Below, piece after piece: positions 34,996 to 43,259 of a stretch of 64,000 nt of DNA. Every line of letters begins with the position of its first letter. Within the stretch, counting starts at the first letter, position 1. The notes beneath the pieces were generated by a model. The model saw nothing but the letters and a program-made list of their open reading frames with translations, was not told where the DNA came from and made no database searches. This DNA comes from Pseudorhodoferax soli (GTDB lineage: Bacteria > Pseudomonadota > Gammaproteobacteria > Burkholderiales > Burkholderiaceae_C): positions 62,001 through 126,000 of the forward strand of contig NZ_QPJK01000014.1 of the NCBI RefSeq assembly GCF_003337555.1, written 5' to 3'. The translations under genes were made by a program, and so were the position numbers.

Positions 34996-35577
34996 GTGAG
35001 CACCTCGATCTATCTCGTGCTGGACATGGAGAACGACCTCGTGCATGCCGACGGTGCCAACTACAAGGCCGCCTATGCCGAGCAGGTGGAGGCGCGCCGC
35101 ATCGTGCCGAACACGCGCGCCGCCATCGACAAGGCGCGCGCAGCGGGCCTGCGCATCGGCTTCGTGCGCGTCGGCTTCTCGCCCGACTACCGCGAATGCC
35201 CGCCGAACTCGCCGATCTTCTCGGCCGCGCGCACGCGCGGCGTGTTCCAGCTCGGCACCTGGGGCACGCAGACCCACCCCGACCTGGGCCAGCAGGCGGG
35301 CGACTTCGACATCGTCAAGCACCGCGTGAGCCCGTTCTACGCCACCAGCCTGGAGGCCATCCTGCGCGCGCAGGGCACCACGCGCATCTACTGCTCTGGC
35401 GTGTCGACCAACGCCGTCGTGCAGGCCATGGTGCGTGAGGGCCACGACCGCGATTTCGAGATGGTGCTGCTGGAGGACTGCTGCTGCGCGCCCAGCGCCG
35501 AGGAGCATGCGAACGCGGTGCAGGGCCTCAAGCGCTTCTGCCAGCTCAGCAGTTCGCGCGAGGTGGCGTTCTCCTGA
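34996..35577 (+). CDS. Isochorismatase-like hydrolase lacking the Cys nucleophile
   Basis: A 193-residue Rossmann-fold member of the isochorismatase/cysteine-hydrolase family. The catalytic Asp (LVLDMENDL) and Lys (VKHRVSPF) are present, but the usual Cys in the G-x-S/T-T-x-x-C-V motif is replaced: the sequence reads GVSTNAVVQ. So it cannot use the amidase mechanism and may act like true isochorismatases, which hydrolyse an ether, or may be inactive. It starts with GTG (RBS CCAGGAGC) and converges with the IclR gene, 3 bases apart. Confidence 0.8.
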   Translation: MSTSIYLVLDMENDLVHADGANYKAAYAEQVEARRIVPNTRAAIDKARAAGLRIGFVRVGFSPDYRECPPNSPIFSAARTRGVFQLGTWGTQTHPDLGQQAGDFDIVKHRVSPFYATSLEAILRAQGTTRIYCSGVSTNAVVQAMVREGHDRDFEMVLLEDCCCAPSAEEHANAVQGLKRFCQLSSSREVAFS

Positions 35578-35580
35578 GCG

Positions 35581-36402
35581 TCAGCCCGGCGCGCGGAAGC
35601 ACTGCGCGGCGTCCGCCGCGATGTCCTGCACGGTCTCGGCCAGTTGGGCATGGGCCTGCGACAGCCAGCCTTCGCTGAGCGTGCTCTCGCTGCCGGACAG
35701 TGTCAGCGCCCCCAGGGGCTGGCCGCCGCCGTCCAGCACCGCTTCGGCCATGGCCCAGATGCCGGGTGCGAGTTCGCCGCGCGTGAGCCCGTAGCCCGCC
35801 TGGGCGCTGCGCGCGCGCATGCGGTCCAGCGCTTCGAGCCGGCGCGGGCCGCGGCGCGCGATCTCCTCGCGCCGGTTGCGCGCGAGGATCTCCTCGGACG
35901 CATGCGCCGGCATGCGTTGCAGCATGGCCAGGCCGGCCACGGCCGAGAACAGGGGACGCCAGGAGCCGATCCGGATCAACATGCCGGGCAACTCCACCTC
36001 GCCGCGCTTCTGGAAGGCGCAGACCATCTCGTCGCCACTGCGCAGCAGGAAGCTGGCAACGCTGTCGGTGGCGCGGGCCAGGCGCTCCATGCGCGGCTCG
36101 ATCCGCTCGCGGAAGGCGTGGTAGGCCGGCATGCCCAGCCCCAGCTCGTAGAGCCGCTGGCCGGGGTAGTACTTCACGTCGCCGGGATGGCGGCTCGCAA
36201 AGCCCTCGCGCACGAAACAGGCCAGCAGGCGGTGGCAGGTACCGCGGTCCAGCCCCACCTGTTCGGCCAGGTCCGTCAGGCGCCAGCCGAAGTCGCCGCG
36301 GTGGCTCAGCTCGCGCAGCAGGGTCAGCGTGCGCTCGACGCTGCGCGTGCCGTGCATGGCGTCGCCAGGGGAAGCGGGAGGGTTTGCGGCGTTGTCGTGC
36401 AA
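35581..36402 (-). CDS. IclR family transcriptional regulator
   Basis: A 273-residue IclR protein: helix-turn-helix (LTDLAEQVGLDRGTCHRLLACF) and C-terminal ligand domain (YHAFRERIEPRM, RPLFSAVAGLAML, YGLTRGELAPGIWA). A TTG at 36402 follows a moderate GAGAGA site; an ATG at 36357 is the alternative start. It is divergent from the large operon starting at 36603, whose promoter has an IclR-like dyad in the intervening gap, so it is one candidate regulator of that operon. Confidence 0.87.
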   Translation of the reverse strand: MHDNAANPPASPGDAMHGTRSVERTLTLLRELSHRGDFGWRLTDLAEQVGLDRGTCHRLLACFVREGFASRHPGDVKYYPGQRLYELGLGMPAYHAFRERIEPRMERLARATDSVASFLLRSGDEMVCAFQKRGEVELPGMLIRIGSWRPLFSAVAGLAMLQRMPAHASEEILARNRREEIARRGPRRLEALDRMRARSAQAGYGLTRGELAPGIWAMAEAVLDGGGQPLGALTLSGSESTLSEGWLSQAHAQLAETVQDIAADAAQCFRAPG

Positions 36403-36505
36403 GTCGTTGTCTCTCGGGCCGGTGGGGCCTTTTTGTGCGCGAAATTATCGGCCCCGGCCATGCTGCCGCGCGTGCCGGCCCGCACCGGGGGCCGACGGCA
36501 CAGAA

Positions 36506-36567
36506 GTTCACAGGTTGAAAAAGTGCTGGCCACCGCGAGGCGGCGGCGCGCCCTGCGGGACTATGGT
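36506..36567 (+). promoter_or_regulatory. IclR-like operator and -10 element
   Basis: The dyad GTTCACAGGTTGAAAA (36506-36521) starts exactly 56 bases before TATGGT (36562-36567), the same geometry as three other promoters in this island. Transcription would start near 36574, upstream of the TTG at 36603. Confidence 0.6.
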
Positions 36568-36602
36568 TGCAGCAGCCAAACCACAACGCATGGAGACAAG
36601 CC

Positions 36603-37487
36603 TTGGCGCCGCACACCCCGGACGACATCCTGGTCGAAGACATCGCCTACCAGCGGCAGGGCGATGCGCCCTTGCTGCTGCGCCTGTACCGGCCGCGCGG
36701 CCCCGGCCCGTTCCCGCTGCTGGCCGAGGTGCACGGCGGCGCCTGGTGCCGCGGCGACCGGCTCGACGAAGACCGGCTGAACTGCGCACTGGCCGCACGC
36801 GGCATCGTCGTCGCGGCGCTGGACTTCCGCATGCCGCCGCAGGCGGCGTATCCGGCCTCGCTGGCCGACATCAACCTGGCCGTGCGCTGGCTCAAGGCGC
36901 AGGCCGCGACCTGGGGCTGCGACGCCGCCGGGCTGGGCCTCATGGGCCTGTCCAGCGGCGCGCACCAGGCCATGCTCACGGCCATGCGGCCGCACGACCC
37001 GCGCTACGCCGCCCTGCCGCTGGAAGGTGGCGAGGGGCTGGATGCGCGCGCCGCCTTCGCGGTGCTGTGCTGGCCGGTGATCGACCCGCTGGGCCGCTAC
37101 CGCTATGCGCGCGAATGGCAGGACAGCGGCCGCCCCGTGCCCGAGACCATCGGCCGCGTGCTGCCCGACCACCTGCGGTACTGGGGCGGCGAAGACGCCA
37201 TGGCCGAGGGCAACCCCGTGCTGGCACTGGAGCGCGGCGAGGCCGTCGCGCTGCCGCCCGTGCTGGTCCTGCAGGGCGATGCCGACCTGGTGCACCCGCG
37301 CGCGCAGCTCGAGCGCTTCGCACAGGCCTACGGCCGGGCCGGTGGCGAGATCGCGCTGCAGTGGTTCGAGGGCGAGGCCGAGGGCTTCGTCAACAAGAAG
37401 CCCGACGCGCCGTCCACGGCGCGCGCCATCGATGCCATCGCGCATTTCGTCCACCAACGCAGCGGCAGCACGGTGCCCGCGCCATGA
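36603..37487 (+). CDS. Alpha/beta hydrolase with atypical catalytic triad
   Basis: A 294-residue esterase-type hydrolase: oxyanion HGGAWC, nucleophile GLSSGAHQA and acid QGDADLVHP. The last motif, normally G-x-x-H-x-F, reads GEAEGF, so Glu stands where the catalytic His is expected. It may be a non-hydrolytic or altered enzyme. The TTG at 36603 was chosen because GGAGACAAG precedes it and the predicted transcript starts after the earlier in-frame TTG. It is first in the IclR-controlled operon. Confidence 0.78.
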   Translation: MAPHTPDDILVEDIAYQRQGDAPLLLRLYRPRGPGPFPLLAEVHGGAWCRGDRLDEDRLNCALAARGIVVAALDFRMPPQAAYPASLADINLAVRWLKAQAATWGCDAAGLGLMGLSSGAHQAMLTAMRPHDPRYAALPLEGGEGLDARAAFAVLCWPVIDPLGRYRYAREWQDSGRPVPETIGRVLPDHLRYWGGEDAMAEGNPVLALERGEAVALPPVLVLQGDADLVHPRAQLERFAQAYGRAGGEIALQWFEGEAEGFVNKKPDAPSTARAIDAIAHFVHQRSGSTVPAP

Positions 37488-37510
37488 CTAGAAGACAGGA
37501 GACACATTCC

Positions 37511-38512
37511 ATGTTCCAGAACATCCTTCGCCGGGCCCGCAAGGCCTGCAGCCATTGCCTGGGCGCCACGCTGGCCGCCGCCGCGCTGGGCGCCGCGGCA
37601 CAGGGCACGCCGTATCCGGCCAAGCCGGTCAAGCTCATGGTGGCGGCCGGCACCGCGAGCAGCCCCGACGCCATCGCGCGCCTGCTGGCCAGCCACCTGG
37701 GCGCGGCCTGGAAGCAGTCCGTCGTGGTGGAGAACGTGCCCGGCATGGGCGGCATCACGGGCACCGAGCGCGGCGCGCGCCAGCCTGCGGACGGCTACAC
37801 GCTGGTGCTGAGCACGAGCGCGGGCATGGCGGTGGGCTCCAGCATCCTGGAGAAGATGCCCTACGACCCCGTGAAGGATTTCGAGCCCATCGCGCTGCTG
37901 ATGCAGCTGCCCAACCTGCTGGTCATCCATCCCAGCGTGCCGGCGAAGAACCTGCAGGAGTTGATCGCCTACGCGAAACAGAACCCGGGCAAGCTGCGCT
38001 ACGGCCATCCCGGCGGCGGCACCACGCCGCACCTGTCGGCCGTGCTGCTGAACCAGAGCGCGGGCATCGCCATGGAAGGCATTCCGTACAAGGCCAGTTC
38101 GCAGATGACGACCGACCTGCTGGCCGGCCACTACGAGGTGCTGTTCCACAACAGCTCGGTGCTGCTGCCCCATGTGCAGGCCGGCGCCGTGCGCGCCATG
38201 GGCATCACGGGTGCCCAGCGCACGCCGCAGCTGCCCGAGGTGCCGACCGTGGCCGAAGCCGGCAAGCTGCCCGGTTTCGAGGTCAGCGCCTGGTGGGGCC
38301 TGTATGCGCCGGCCGGCACGCCGCCGGCAGTGCTGGCCAAGGTCAGCGCCGACGTGGCGGCGGCACTGGCCAGCCCGGAGATCAAGGGCTGGATCGAGAA
38401 GCAGGGCGGCCAGGCCGGCAGCGGCTCGCCTCAGGCCCTGCGCGAGTTCCAGGCGGCCGAGACGCGCAAGTGGCGCGACATCGTCAAGGCGGCGCAGATC
38501 AAGATGGAATAG
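37511..38512 (+). CDS. Bug/TctC-family periplasmic binding protein
   Basis: A 333-residue Bug receptor with a signal peptide ending near LGAAAQG, then PYPAKPVKLMVAAGTASSPD, VVVENVPGMGG, DGYTLVLSTS and the PQLPEVPTVAEA end. RBS ACAGGAGACA. It lies 23 bases after the hydrolase gene within the same operon. Ligand probably a carboxylate. Confidence 0.9.
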   Translation: MFQNILRRARKACSHCLGATLAAAALGAAAQGTPYPAKPVKLMVAAGTASSPDAIARLLASHLGAAWKQSVVVENVPGMGGITGTERGARQPADGYTLVLSTSAGMAVGSSILEKMPYDPVKDFEPIALLMQLPNLLVIHPSVPAKNLQELIAYAKQNPGKLRYGHPGGGTTPHLSAVLLNQSAGIAMEGIPYKASSQMTTDLLAGHYEVLFHNSSVLLPHVQAGAVRAMGITGAQRTPQLPEVPTVAEAGKLPGFEVSAWWGLYAPAGTPPAVLAKVSADVAAALASPEIKGWIEKQGGQAGSGSPQALREFQAAETRKWRDIVKAAQIKME

Positions 38513-38609
38513 CGCGCCCCCGCGCTCCGTCCCGCGCGGCCTGCGCCGCAACTTCCCATTCCATGCCGGCTGCGCCAGCAGGCCGGCCTGCACCCCGGAG
38601 AACCTCCGC

Positions 38610-39512
38610 ATGACCACGCAACCCCCGCCCGTGCTCGGCTTCGTCGGCCTGGGCAACATCGGCGGCCCCATGGCCTGGAACATGGCCGGCAAGCACGCGG
38701 GCGACTTCATCGCCTTCGACGCCGACCCGGCCGCCTGCGCGGTGCTGGACGGCACGCGCGCGCGCCGTGCCACCTCGCTGGCCGCCCTTGCGCAGGAGGC
38801 CGACATCGTCTTCCTGTCGCTGCCCGGCAGCGCCCAGGTGGAGGCCGTGTGCCTGGGGCCCGAGGGGCTGGCCGCCGGTGCGCGCTGGCCCGCCACCATC
38901 GTGGACCTCAGCACCTGCACCGTGGCCATGGCGCGCAGCGTCGCGGCGCGGCTGGCCGAACGCGGCATCGCCTTCGCCGACGCCCCCGTGGCGCGCACGG
39001 CGGAGGCCGCGCGCCGCGGCGAACTGAGCATCATGGTCGGCGCCGACGAAGCGCTGTTCGCGCGGATCGCGCCGTGGCTGCACTACATCGGCTCGGACGT
39101 CACGCGCTGCGGCGAGGTCGGCTGCGGCCAGGTCGTCAAGCTGGTCAACAACGCGCTGGTGTTCGAGCACACGGCCGCGCTGGCCGAGATGATGGTGCTG
39201 GGCCAGCGCGCCGGTGTCGAGCCCGCACTGCTGCTGGATGCCGTGGCCAAGGGCTCGGGCGACAGCTTCGTGCTGCGCAACCACGGCCGCAAGGCCATGT
39301 TGCCGCGCGTGTTTCCCCAAGGCGGCTTTCCGCCCGAGTACGCGCTCAAGGACATCGACTACCTCATGGAGCTGGCCGCGCAGACCGGCACCGCGACCGC
39401 CTTCGCGGGCCTGGCGCGGCGCTACTACGCGGCGGCTGCGGCGCATGGCTTCGGTGGCCGCTACTTCCCCACCGTGATCGAGGTGGTGGACCGCAACCTG
39501 GATGTGGCGTAA
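38610..39512 (+). CDS. Beta-hydroxyacid dehydrogenase (3-HIBADH family)
   Basis: A 300-residue paralogue of the dehydrogenase at 23244, with nearly the same motifs: GFVGLGNIGGPM, DAPVARTAEAARRG, GQVVKLVNN and GSGDSFVLRNH. It would oxidise a small hydroxyacid using NAD(P). The 97 bases before it hold no gene, but the order suggests it belongs to the same operon. The presence of one copy in each island suggests related chemistry in both. Confidence 0.88.
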   Translation: MTTQPPPVLGFVGLGNIGGPMAWNMAGKHAGDFIAFDADPAACAVLDGTRARRATSLAALAQEADIVFLSLPGSAQVEAVCLGPEGLAAGARWPATIVDLSTCTVAMARSVAARLAERGIAFADAPVARTAEAARRGELSIMVGADEALFARIAPWLHYIGSDVTRCGEVGCGQVVKLVNNALVFEHTAALAEMMVLGQRAGVEPALLLDAVAKGSGDSFVLRNHGRKAMLPRVFPQGGFPPEYALKDIDYLMELAAQTGTATAFAGLARRYYAAAAAHGFGGRYFPTVIEVVDRNLDVA

Positions 39513-39520
39513 GGGCCGGC

Positions 39521-40393
39521 ATGCACGACAAGACCACCCTGCAGCTGCCCGCGGGCGCCTGCGACTGCCACACGCATGTCTTCCTCGACCCGCGCACCTA
39601 CCCCTGGTCGCCCGCGCGGCGCTACACCCCGCCGCCGGCCTCCACCGAGGCGCTGGCGGCCTGGCACGACACGCTGGGCCTGGCGCGCGTGGTGGTGGTT
39701 CAGCCCAGCGTGTACGCGGCCGACAACGCCGCCACCCTGCAGGCGCTGCGCGTGCTCGGTCCGGCGCGCGCGCGGGGGGTGGCCGTGCTCGATGCCGCCA
39801 CCACCGAGGGGGACCTTGAGGCCATGCACGCCCTGGGCGTGCGCGGCGTGCGCGTGAACCTAGAGATCGACCACGCCAGCGATGCGGTCGCCGCAACCAC
39901 CCAGCTGCGCGAGACCGCCGCGCGCGTGGCGCCGCTGGGCTGGCATGTGCAGGTCTACGCCAACCTGCCGCTGCTGGCGGCCTGCCGGTCGGTGCTGCGG
40001 GCGCTGCCCGTGCCGGTGGTGCTGGACCACTACGCCGGTGCGCATGCCCAGGGCGGGCCGGCCCAGCCGGGATTGCGCGAGGTGCTCGCCCTGGTGGCCG
40101 AAGGGCGCGCCTACGTGAAGCTCTCCGCGCCGTACCGCCTGTCCGCCGCGGTGGGCTACGCCGACATGGCGCCCATCGCGCGCGCCTTCATCGCGGCCGG
40201 GCCCGATTGCATGCTCTGGGGCAGCGACTGGCCGCACCCGCAGCCCGGCACCCGGCCGGATCCGCACGACACCAGCCCGCCGTTCGCGGTCGACTCGGCG
40301 CAGGTGCTGGCCGGGCTGCGCAGCTGGGCGCCGGATGCGCGCACCTTCGACCGCATCCTGGCCGACAACCCGGCCCGCCTGTACGGCTTCTGA
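39521..40393 (+). CDS. Amidohydrolase, 2-pyrone-4,6-dicarboxylate hydrolase type
   Basis: A 290-residue TIM-barrel metal-dependent hydrolase: CDCHTHVF near the N-terminus (metal His pair), DHYAG with another His, and WGSDWPHP with the catalytic Asp. This matches the LigI-like amidohydrolase-2 group, which opens lactones such as 2-pyrone-4,6-dicarboxylate in lignin-derived aromatic pathways. It is 8 bases after the dehydrogenase stop. The exact lactone is not certain; related enzymes act on other small lactones. Confidence 0.82.
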   Translation: MHDKTTLQLPAGACDCHTHVFLDPRTYPWSPARRYTPPPASTEALAAWHDTLGLARVVVVQPSVYAADNAATLQALRVLGPARARGVAVLDAATTEGDLEAMHALGVRGVRVNLEIDHASDAVAATTQLRETAARVAPLGWHVQVYANLPLLAACRSVLRALPVPVVLDHYAGAHAQGGPAQPGLREVLALVAEGRAYVKLSAPYRLSAAVGYADMAPIARAFIAAGPDCMLWGSDWPHPQPGTRPDPHDTSPPFAVDSAQVLAGLRSWAPDARTFDRILADNPARLYGF

Positions 40394-40427
40394 CCACCCA
40401 CCACCAGACCACCCCTCGGAGACACGC

Positions 40428-41420
40428 ATGCGCACCAGACATTTCCTCCAGGCCGCAGCGCTGGCCCTGTGCTGCGCGGCCACCGGCGCCGCGCAGGCCC
40501 AGCAGCCCACCACGCTCAAGCTGGGCTGGCCCACCTCCGACGGCGCCACCGACCCGCTGGCCATCGGCGCGCGGGCCTTCAAGCAGGCGCTGGAGAAGCA
40601 GTCCGGCGGGGCCATGCAGGTGCAGCTCTACCCGAACCGGCAGATCGGCGACGACAAGCAGCTCGTCGAAGGCGTGCGCTTCGGCACCGTGGACGCGGCC
40701 GTGGTCACCAATGCCGTCACGGCGCAGACCGAGCCGGCCTTCGGCGTGCTGGAACTGCCCTTCCTGTTCGAAAACGATGCCCATGTGCAGCGCGTGCTGG
40801 ACGGCCCCGTCGGCGCCGACCTGGCCAAGCGCCTGGCCGCCAGGGGCGCCGTGGTGCTGGGCTACTTCGAGGGCGGCTTTCGCAGCCTCATCAACAACAA
40901 GCGCCCGGTGACGCAGCCCGCGGACATGGGCGGCGTCAAGGTCCGCGTGATGCAGAACCCGGTCTACATCGACCTCGTCAACGCGTTGGGCGGGGCGGCC
41001 GTGCCCATGGCATGGGGCGAGACCATCACGGCGATCCAGCAGGGCACCATCGACGGGCTGGAGCTGCCCGTCGCGCTGATCGAGCCGCTCAAGGTCAACG
41101 AGTTCGCCAAGTACCTGTCGCTGACGCAGCACACCTTCACCGCCTACGAGCTGCTGATCGGCAAGCGCCTGCTGGACCGGCTGCCGGCGCAGCAGCAGGC
41201 CTGGGTGCAGGCCGCGGCCAAGGAGGCCGTGCTGGAGCAGCGCCGCGCCATGGCCGGCCAGACGCCCAAGGCGCTGGAAAGCCTGCAGAAGGCGGGCATG
41301 CAAGTCAACGCCATCGGCGACGTGGCGAACTTCCGCAAGGCCGTGGCGCCGGTCTACGACAAGGCCCGCAAGGCCGGGCAGGGCGCCCTGATCGACGCCG
41401 TGCTGGCCGCCGGAAAATGA
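40428..41420 (+). CDS. TRAP transporter binding protein (DctP-type)
   Basis: A 330-residue TRAP binding protein: signal peptide ending ATGAAQAQ, then TTLKLGWPTSDGATDPLA, YPNRQIGDDKQLVEGVRFG and the carboxylate-binding Arg region VKVRVMQNPVY. Coupled to the small membrane subunit by ATGA. It binds a carboxylate in the periplasm for sodium-driven import. Confidence 0.92.
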   Translation: MRTRHFLQAAALALCCAATGAAQAQQPTTLKLGWPTSDGATDPLAIGARAFKQALEKQSGGAMQVQLYPNRQIGDDKQLVEGVRFGTVDAAVVTNAVTAQTEPAFGVLELPFLFENDAHVQRVLDGPVGADLAKRLAARGAVVLGYFEGGFRSLINNKRPVTQPADMGGVKVRVMQNPVYIDLVNALGGAAVPMAWGETITAIQQGTIDGLELPVALIEPLKVNEFAKYLSLTQHTFTAYELLIGKRLLDRLPAQQQAWVQAAAKEAVLEQRRAMAGQTPKALESLQKAGMQVNAIGDVANFRKAVAPVYDKARKAGQGALIDAVLAAGK

Positions 41421-41914
41421 GGACCGCGGCGCACGACCTGGTGGAGGCGCTGGCGACGGCCACGCGCTGGAGCGTGCAGGCGCTCACGCTGCTGATGCTG
41501 GCCGCGCTGGCCATCCAGGTGCTGATGCGCTCGGTCTTCAACGCGCCGCCGTCCTGGTCCGAGGAACTGGCGCTGCTGGCCTTCAGCTGGACGGCGCTGC
41601 TGGCGCTGGCCTACGGCGTGCGCGAGGGCATCCATGTGCGCATGGACATGCTGCTCGATGCGCTGCCGCGGGCCTTGCGCCGCGGGGCCGAGCGCCTGGT
41701 GCTGGCCGCCGTGGCGGGCATCGGCCTGTACCTGGCGGTGGCCGGCTGGCACTACACCGAGAGCGCCGTCGGCACCACATCAGCCGCCATCGGCTACCCC
41801 ATGCCGCTGCTCTATGCGAGCTGCGTGGCCTGCGGAGCGCTGGTGGCGCTGTTCGCGGCCGAGCGCCTGTTGCTGGGCCTGCCGGCGTGCGGCGAGCCGG
41901 AGGCCGCTGCATGA
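41417..41914 (+). CDS. TRAP transporter small permease (DctQ-type)
   Basis: A 165-residue four-helix membrane protein with the DctQ pattern: VFNAPPSWSEELALLAFSW after helix 1 and YGVREGIHVRMDMLLDALP after helix 2. It links the binding protein and the large DctM subunit. Its stop forms ATGA with a 26-codon mini-ORF that bridges to dctM. Confidence 0.9.
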   Translation: MRTAAHDLVEALATATRWSVQALTLLMLAALAIQVLMRSVFNAPPSWSEELALLAFSWTALLALAYGVREGIHVRMDMLLDALPRALRRGAERLVLAAVAGIGLYLAVAGWHYTESAVGTTSAAIGYPMPLLYASCVACGALVALFAAERLLLGLPACGEPEAAA

Positions 41915-41991
41915 GCGCCGCGCCGCGCCGCCGCAAGCCAGCGCGCTCCCCCTTGGCGGGACAGGCCGCAGGCTGCAGGGTGCACAGGTGA
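41911..41991 (+). repeat. Possible degenerate interspersed repeat with a 26-codon bridging ORF
   Basis: Between dctQ and dctM lies a GC-rich stretch similar in type to the palindromic repeats at 56835 and 62887. It holds an open frame whose ATG overlaps the dctQ stop (ATGA) and whose TGA overlaps the dctM GTG start (GTGA). So ribosomes could pass across it by coupled translation. The Arg/Ala-rich peptide itself is unlikely to matter. Confidence 0.45.
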
Positions 41992-43259
41992 GCGCCGTCG
42001 CCGCCATCCTGTCGCTGGGCTTCGCCGCGCTGGTGCTGCTCGGCGTGCCGTTCGCCTTTGCCCTCGCGCTGTGCGTGGTGGGCGCCATCGCCGTGACCGG
42101 CATGGACCCCATGCTGCTGCCGCAGACACTGGTCGCCGGCACGCAGAGCTTCAGCCTGCTGGCGATTCCATTCTTCATGCTGGCCGGCGAGATCATGTCC
42201 GCGGGCGGGCTGTCGCGCCGGCTCGTCAACGTGGCCGATGTCTTCGTGCGGCACCTGCCGGGCGGGCTGGGCCTGGTCGCCATCCTGGCGGCCCTGGTGT
42301 TCGCGGCCATCAGCGGCTCGGCGCCGGCCACCACGGCCGCCATCGGCGCGGTCATGGTCCCGGCCATGGCCGAGCGCGGCTACTCCAGGGCCTATGCCAC
42401 GGCGCTGTGCGTGTCGGCCGGCGTGCTGGCGCCGCTGATCCCGCCGTCCATCGCGTTCGTGATCTGGGGCGTGATCGCCGAGCAGTCCATCGCCAAGCTG
42501 TTCCTGTCGGGCGTGCTGCCCGGCTTGCTGATGGCCGTGGGCATGGTGGCGCTGGTGCTCTGGCATGCGCGCCGCAGCGGCGTGGCGCGCAGCCCGCGTG
42601 CCAGCCTGCGCGAGATCGCCACCGCGCTGCGCGCAGGTGTGTGGGTGCTGCTGGCGCCCGTCATCGTGCTGGGCGGCATCTACCTCGGCATCTTCACGCC
42701 GACCGAGGCCGCCGTCGTGGCCTGCCTGTACGCGCTGTTCGTGGCCCTGTGCATCGAGCGTTCGCTCAAGCCCGCGCAGCTGGGCGGCAGCATCACGCGG
42801 GCGATGTCGACCACGGCCATGGTGCTGGCCATCGTCGGCTTCTCGCAGGGCTTCGGCGTGCTGGTGGCGCAGGAGCAGCTGGCACCCGCGCTGACGGGCT
42901 GGCTGGCCGCGCACATCCACACCAAGTGGCTGATGCTGGCCGCGCTGAACATCGGCTTCTTCCTGCTGGCGGCCGTCATGGACGAGGTGGCCATCATGGT
43001 CATCCTGGGGCCCATGCTGATCGCCATCGCGCGCCAGTACGGCGTGGACCCCATCCACTTCGGCAGCATGATCGTGACCAATGTCGCCATCGGCATGGCC
43101 GCGCCGCCGATCGGCTATTGCCTGTTCGTCGGCATGGCGATTGCCAAGCTCAAGCTCTGGGAGGTGGCGCGCGCCATCATGCCGTTCGTGCTCATGATGG
43201 TCGCGGTGCTGTTCCTCGTGACGTACGTGCCGGCCTTCTCGCTGGCCTTCGTGCGGTGA
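41988..43259 (+). CDS. TRAP transporter large permease (DctM-type)
   Basis: A 423-residue membrane protein with about twelve helices and DctM marks: IPFFMLAGEIMSAGGLSRRLVN, ISGSAPATTAAIGAVM, LIPPSIAFVIWG and FTPTEAAVVA. It starts with GTG at 41988, which fits the family N-terminus. It is the sodium-coupled channel of the first TRAP system. Its stop overlaps the following IclR gene (GTGA). Confidence 0.9.
   Translation: MSAVAAILSLGFAALVLLGVPFAFALALCVVGAIAVTGMDPMLLPQTLVAGTQSFSLLAIPFFMLAGEIMSAGGLSRRLVNVADVFVRHLPGGLGLVAILAALVFAAISGSAPATTAAIGAVMVPAMAERGYSRAYATALCVSAGVLAPLIPPSIAFVIWGVIAEQSIAKLFLSGVLPGLLMAVGMVALVLWHARRSGVARSPRASLREIATALRAGVWVLLAPVIVLGGIYLGIFTPTEAAVVACLYALFVALCIERSLKPAQLGGSITRAMSTTAMVLAIVGFSQGFGVLVAQEQLAPALTGWLAAHIHTKWLMLAALNIGFFLLAAVMDEVAIMVILGPMLIAIARQYGVDPIHFGSMIVTNVAIGMAAPPIGYCLFVGMAIAKLKLWEVARAIMPFVLMMVAVLFLVTYVPAFSLAFVR

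Noticed and set aside
17500-38512. Three Bug proteins as evidence for a complete tripartite tricarboxylate transporter
   Set aside because: No TctA or TctB membrane genes are present; solitary Bug genes are common in this bacterial group.
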